Assembly (NCBI GenBank): GCA_017857195.1
Contig: JAFMDM010000006.1
Span: 1-35,288, forward strand
DNA from: Methanobacteriota archaeon
GTDB taxonomy: Archaea > Thermoproteota > Thermoprotei_A > Sulfolobales > Sulfolobaceae
DNA length: 35,288 nt
Direction of reading: 5' to 3'
The notes under the pieces are model-generated. The model saw only the letters and a list, made by a program, of their open reading frames with translations, did no database searches and was not told where the DNA came from. The position numbers and the translations under genes are program-made. Positions 31,556 to 35,288 of the stretch are shown piece after piece (the stretch's first letter is position 1; every line of letters starts with the position of its first letter).

Positions 31556-33103
31556 GTGGACTCCACCATAATGGATTTCAACCTCAACCTCAAGGCCCTT
31601 CTTTGGAGGATGGAGAAACTTTATAAAGAGAAGGAGATCGTATCCAGGACTTTTGAAGGGAGGGAGAGATATACTTACGGCCAGCTGACCAGTGAGGTGA
31701 GGAAGTTGGCAAACATGTTGAGGGGAGAGGGAGAGGTGGTGGGTTCCATGGCCTGGAACACCAGGAGACACCTGGAGATGTACTTGGCGGTTCCCTTGCT
31801 GGGAAAGGTACTCCACACAATCAACGTCAGATTTCATCCCCGGGAAGTTGATTACGTTGTAGAAACTGCTGGAGATACAGTGCTCTTTTACGATCAGGAC
31901 CTTGAGGGAACCATATCCTCCCTCTCCACTAAGGTGAGGAAAGTTGCGTTGGACGAAAGGTGGGACAACCAGGTGGATTCTTGGGACGAGCTCAACACCC
32001 TCCCCGAGGTTGAGGAGAGGAGGGGAGCCATACTCTGTTTCACCTCAGGTACGACAGGCAGGCCAAAGGGGGTCGTGTATAGTCATAGAAGCATATTCAT
32101 CCACTCCCTGGCCCTATTGGCGGGAGATGTTATGGGGATCACATCAAAGGATGTAGTGATGCCTGCGGTACCCATGTTTCACATATCCGCCTGGGATGTT
32201 CCTTTCGCGTCACTCATGACTGGGGCTAAGTTGGTTCTCCCTGGGCCTAGACCTGGACCTAAGGAATTGGCAGACCTGATACAGGAGGAGAAGGTTACAA
32301 TGGCGGTCGGTGCCCCAACGGTATGGATATCCTTCCTAGATTATGTGAAAAGGGAGAGGGTGGACCTCAGTTCTTTGAAGTTGATCGTGACTGGAGGAGC
32401 AGAGCCTCCGGTGAGCCTTTTGAAGGGATTTAGGGAGTTAGGCGTGAAAACCTATCATGCGTGGGGAATGACGGAGACCGAGGCTATCACCACAATTAAT
32501 AGTTCCCAGGAGCCTGAGGAGTTCAGAAAGCAAGGTGCACCAATGCCTGGTGTGGAGTTCGACGTAATATCTCCGCCAGGATCTTCCCTCCCATGGGATG
32601 GGAGGACGTCGGGAGAACTGGTGGTCAGGGGAGCCTGGGTCACGGGAGGATACTTCAAGGACGAAGCGAAGAGTAAGGAGTCAACTATCCATAATCTGGA
32701 AGGGCTATGGTTCAGAACAGGAGACGTGGTTACAATTGATGCTAGGGGCAACGTTAAAGTTGTGGATAGATATAAGGACCTCATAAAGAGTGGTGGTGAA
32801 TGGATCTCCTCCGTTGACCTAGAGAACGCCATAATGGAGTACGAGCCTATACTTGAGGCCGTTGTGGTGGGAGTTCCAGACGAGAAGTGGGGAGAGAGGC
32901 CTGTAGCCCTTGTGGTGCCAAAGGCAGAGTTCAGGGGGAAGCTTAAGGAGGACGACGTCAAAAGACACCTTGAGTCGTTGAACAGGTTCCCCAAGTGGTG
33001 GATCCCCGATAGGGTAATCTTCGTGGACGCTATACCTAAGACCAGTACGGGAAAGATGGACAAGAAGGAGATCAGAGCTTCAATTAACAGATTACGAGAG
33101 TGA
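31556..33103 (+). CDS. AMP-forming acyl-CoA synthetase (medium/long-chain fatty acid-CoA ligase type)
   Basis: This 515-residue ANL-superfamily adenylating enzyme activates a carboxylic acid to its CoA thioester with ATP, via an acyl-adenylate. The P-loop motif TSGTTGRPK lies at 163-171, followed by the A5 motif AWGMTETEA near 301-309. The hinge region has WFRTGDVV and RYKDLIKSGGEWIS, and the catalytic C-terminal lysine is in PKTSTGKMDKK. The pattern is closest to medium-chain acyl-CoA ligases. Start is GTG 31556 or ATG 31571; a TATA-like sequence favours the former. It is transcribed toward a second ligase after a 74-bp gap that carries its own TATA box. Substrate unknown; a fatty or aromatic acid is likely. 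Confidence 0.9.
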   Translation: MDSTIMDFNLNLKALLWRMEKLYKEKEIVSRTFEGRERYTYGQLTSEVRKLANMLRGEGEVVGSMAWNTRRHLEMYLAVPLLGKVLHTINVRFHPREVDYVVETAGDTVLFYDQDLEGTISSLSTKVRKVALDERWDNQVDSWDELNTLPEVEERRGAILCFTSGTTGRPKGVVYSHRSIFIHSLALLAGDVMGITSKDVVMPAVPMFHISAWDVPFASLMTGAKLVLPGPRPGPKELADLIQEEKVTMAVGAPTVWISFLDYVKRERVDLSSLKLIVTGGAEPPVSLLKGFRELGVKTYHAWGMTETEAITTINSSQEPEEFRKQGAPMPGVEFDVISPPGSSLPWDGRTSGELVVRGAWVTGGYFKDEAKSKESTIHNLEGLWFRTGDVVTIDARGNVKVVDRYKDLIKSGGEWISSVDLENAIMEYEPILEAVVVGVPDEKWGERPVALVVPKAEFRGKLKEDDVKRHLESLNRFPKWWIPDRVIFVDAIPKTSTGKMDKKEIRASINRLRE

Positions 33104-33149
33104 ACTAACCTTCGCAGATTCACCCATGCAATCAGTTAAACCTAAGAAG

Positions 33150-33157
33150 TTATTATT
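33150..33157 (+). promoter_or_regulatory. TATA box of second acyl-CoA ligase
   Basis: ttattatt is centred about 25 nt upstream of the ATG at 33178, consistent with a leaderless transcript. Confidence 0.6.
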
Positions 33158-33177
33158 TCTTTCAATTACTTTCACCC

Positions 33178-34707
33178 ATGCTTACACAGACGGAGGTGCT
33201 AAGGGAGACCGTTAAGAAACACGGGGAGAGGGTCGCCCTAACTTACTTTGGTAGGGAAATCAGCTACAGCCAATTGGACGCGATCTCGAATGGAGTGGCG
33301 GCCCAGCTATCACCTTACGTTGAAAGGGGGGATAGAGTGGCGGTCATAGCCCAGAACATTCCCCAATTCGTGATATTGGAATACGCCGTGTGGAAGCTGG
33401 GAGGAGTGTTCGTCCCATTGAATCCCATGTTCACCCCCAGGGAGCTAAGTTACTACTTCAAGGACTCCGATGCCAAGGTGATCGTGTCCACCTGTGAGTC
33501 CCTGGGTAAGGCAAAGGAGGCCGCGGAGGGAAGAGCGTTGTTAGCCACATCTCCTCACTCCTTCGGCTCAAATCAATTGGAAAGGTGGAAGGTGGAGCCT
33601 TGCCAGGAGGAACTCTACCTTAAGGGTAGAAGCAAATTCTCAGCAGAATTCCTGGACCCTAACGATCCAGCAATGTTGGTCTACACCTCTGGAACCACGG
33701 GGGATCCAAAGGGTGCAGTGATTAGGCACAAGAACGTCTACGCCAGCTCTTGGATATACAGGGAGTGGTTCAACTTCACCCCAGAGGATAGGATACTTGG
33801 TGCGGCACCTTTGTTCCACGTGACAGGACTCATATTTCATGTGGCCACTGCGGTACTGTCAGGTGCCTCCCTGAGGCTTTTCTACAGGTTCGACCCTGAG
33901 GTCGCACTTTCCGTGGTGGAGAGGGAAAGAACCACAGCTACCATGGCCGCAGCTACCGCCTTCATTGCCATGGTTCCAAGGGTTAAGGGAAGGGACGTTA
34001 GCTCAATGAGGCTATGGTCCTCCGGGGGTATGCCCGTTCCGCTGTCCCTCGAAAGGGAGTGGAAGGAGTTGACGGGCAGTTACATATATGTGGCCTGGGG
34101 GCTCACTGAGACCACTTCCCCCGCGACCCTCTGGCCCTATCCTTATGAGGGGGAAATACCCTACGACCCTAAGACCAGCGTTGTGAGTTCTGGGACACCG
34201 GTGTACTTCACCAGGGTGAAGCTTGTGGACGAGGAGGAGGTTGACGGTGAGAAGGTGGCAGAGATAGCCGTAAAGGGACCGCAGGTGGTGGATGAATATT
34301 GGAGGAAGCCCGAAGCCACCTCCAAGACCATTAAGGATGGATGGCTCCTCACTGGAGACGTGGCCAAGTTAATTAACGGTTGGGTCTACATAATCGATAG
34401 GAAGAAGGACCTCATAAACGCATCGGGATTCAAGGTGTATCCTAGGGAAGTTGAGGAGGTGCTATATCTCCATCCTGCCGTAGCAGAGGTGGCAGTGGTA
34501 GGTGTACCAGATCAATACAGGGGAGAGACTGTGAAGGCCTTCGTAAAGTTGAGAAGTGGACAAGGGGACGAAAGGATGAGGAGGGAGCTCGAGCAGTTCT
34601 GTAGGGAAAGGCTGGCCGCGTACAAGGTACCAAGGCAGATAGAGTTTGTGGACGAAGTTCCCAAGACCGCCAGCGGCAAGATCCTCAGGAGGGCGTTAAG
34701 GAGTTGA
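33178..34707 (+). CDS. AMP-forming acyl-CoA synthetase (4-coumarate/long-chain acyl-CoA ligase-like)
   Basis: This 509-residue ANL-superfamily enzyme is distinct from the ligase upstream. The P-loop motif YTSGTTGDPKG is near 172-182, with AWGLTETTSP in the middle, then GWLLTGDVA and DRKKDLINASGFKVYPREVEE at the hinge. The catalytic lysine is in PKTASGKILRR close to the C-terminus. It would activate a free acid to acyl-CoA. The immediately following gene starts 2 bp after its stop and encodes a thiolase-like protein, so an acid is probably activated and then cleaved or condensed by the products of this transcript. The ATG at 33178 is supported by TATA spacing. Substrate unknown. Confidence 0.92.
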   Translation: MLTQTEVLRETVKKHGERVALTYFGREISYSQLDAISNGVAAQLSPYVERGDRVAVIAQNIPQFVILEYAVWKLGGVFVPLNPMFTPRELSYYFKDSDAKVIVSTCESLGKAKEAAEGRALLATSPHSFGSNQLERWKVEPCQEELYLKGRSKFSAEFLDPNDPAMLVYTSGTTGDPKGAVIRHKNVYASSWIYREWFNFTPEDRILGAAPLFHVTGLIFHVATAVLSGASLRLFYRFDPEVALSVVERERTTATMAAATAFIAMVPRVKGRDVSSMRLWSSGGMPVPLSLEREWKELTGSYIYVAWGLTETTSPATLWPYPYEGEIPYDPKTSVVSSGTPVYFTRVKLVDEEEVDGEKVAEIAVKGPQVVDEYWRKPEATSKTIKDGWLLTGDVAKLINGWVYIIDRKKDLINASGFKVYPREVEEVLYLHPAVAEVAVVGVPDQYRGETVKAFVKLRSGQGDERMRRELEQFCRERLAAYKVPRQIEFVDEVPKTASGKILRRALRS

Positions 34708-34709
34708 GC

Positions 34710-35288
34710 GTGGTCGGATTCTCAGGCTCAGTGCACAAGAAGTATGATGGTTCCGCCTTCGACCTGGCGGCTGAAGTCACGTTAAATGCCCTTGAGTCCG
34801 CTGGACTTCAACTTAGGGATGTGGACGGGCTTATCACCACATTCCTACCTGGAGTTTTCGATGGGACAGTGTACAGACACTTCTTCACCAATCAACTGAG
34901 GCAGGCGCTAAACGTGAGGGCCAGATACGTTGATGTACTTGACTTCGGAGGGGCCTCGGCCTTGGCCGCAATATACAGGGCCCACAAGGCGGTGAGGGCA
35001 GGGGAGGCGGAGACGGTCGTCTGCATAATTGGCGGAAAAGGTTCTTCTGTTAGAGCCAGGGGAGTGACGGTGGATTCCATGGACAGGGTGGAGAACGGTG
35101 TGCAGTTGAGTCCGTTCGATTGGTTGCTCAGGTCCAATCAGGACCTCAATCCAGTCACCGACTACGCTCTGGTCGCCGCCATGCATTCCAGGCTCTACGG
35201 CACAACGGATGAACAGAGAGCCTCCATAGCTGTCTCCCAGAGGTATAACGCCGGGGCCAATCAAAGGGCACTTTACAGGGATCCCCTG
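34710..35288 (+). CDS. thiolase-like protein, partial (runs off window; no nucleophile Cys)
   Basis: The first 193 codons of a thiolase-superfamily protein of the SCP2/lipid-transfer type run to the window end without a stop. Recognisable parts are VVGFSGSVHK at the start, DVDGLITTF near 38-45, the active-site turn DFGGASALAAI at 78-88, and an AVRAGEAETVVCIIGGK strand. At the place of the nucleophile Cys (usual CASG) stands Gly81, so it should not work as an ordinary thiolase; Ltp2-type aldolases, which act with DUF35 partners, share this loss. Start is GTG 34710 with aaggag 7 nt upstream; TTG 34704, overlapping the ligase stop, is an alternative. It is co-transcribed with the ligase. Confidence 0.85.
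   Translation, partial: MVGFSGSVHKKYDGSAFDLAAEVTLNALESAGLQLRDVDGLITTFLPGVFDGTVYRHFFTNQLRQALNVRARYVDVLDFGGASALAAIYRAHKAVRAGEAETVVCIIGGKGSSVRARGVTVDSMDRVENGVQLSPFDWLLRSNQDLNPVTDYALVAAMHSRLYGTTDEQRASIAVSQRYNAGANQRALYRDPL

Noticed and set aside
32455-33123. 222-codon frame opposite the first acyl-CoA ligase
   Set aside because: Antisense shadow of a clear ligase C-terminal domain, with a Ser/Thr/Leu-rich composition and no motif.

Overview
The window looks like a piece of a Sulfolobales (Crenarchaeota/Thermoproteota) chromosome, most like a Sulfolobus/Metallosphaera-type thermoacidophile. This rests on very close similarity to known Sulfolobus proteins recognised by eye (LacS beta-glycosidase, MalA and XylS GH31 enzymes, 2-keto-3-deoxyarabinonate dehydratase), on strong AGG/AGA arginine use, on a VapBC pair, and on many genes with an archaeal TATA box about 25-27 nt upstream of the start codon, the signature of leaderless mRNAs. 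No rRNA or tRNA gene was found.

Layout. 1-239: left edge with hairpins resembling a decayed IS200/IS605-type end. 240-5422: an AEC-family permease, an aldo/keto reductase, a GH31 alpha-xylosidase and a second aldo/keto reductase. 5589-9490: a tight four-gene operon (Gfo/Idh/MocA dehydrogenase, TIM-barrel isomerase/epimerase-like protein, second Gfo/Idh/MocA dehydrogenase, MFS transporter) behind a promoter with a perfect 6-4-6 palindrome. 9513-13566: a degenerate repeat (R1), lacS, a small 54-aa gene and malA. 13937-17846: a GH38 alpha-mannosidase convergent with a glucose-fructose-oxidoreductase-like dehydrogenase. 18061-20874: a DUF3782-like pseudogene with two in-frame TGA codons, a TIM-barrel isomerase and a VapBC module. 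20867-23612: a Gfo/Idh/MocA dehydrogenase and a clan GH-A glycosidase. 23640-26374: a mobile-element graveyard with R1/R2 repeats bracketing an AAA ATPase gene. 26375-31278: an aldehyde dehydrogenase and a keto-deoxy-pentonate dehydratase (the lower part of the oxidative pentose/Weimberg route), an SDR dehydrogenase, and an orphan sugar-binding protein with a pilin-like signal peptide. 31556-35288: two acyl-CoA ligases and the start of a thiolase-like gene.

How it fits together. The region is a carbohydrate-catabolic island. Intracellular glycosidases (alpha-xylosidase, beta-glycosidase, alpha-glucosidase, alpha-mannosidase, clan GH-A enzyme) would release xylose, glucose and mannose from imported oligosaccharides. 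Many NAD(P)-dependent sugar dehydrogenases (four Gfo/Idh/MocA, two AKR, one SDR) would oxidise the sugars. The KDA dehydratase and alpha-ketoglutarate-semialdehyde dehydrogenase pair would feed pentoses into 2-oxoglutarate. The Gfo-TIM-Gfo-MFS operon has the composition expected for an oxidative, 3-keto-sugar-type glycoside or polyol route and is the best candidate for an uncharacterised pathway. The right end switches to acyl-CoA chemistry.

Several starts were moved from the longest frame to codons that fit the TATA spacing (2147, 5589, 20255, 23612, 27861). All family calls are by eye; no database search was run.
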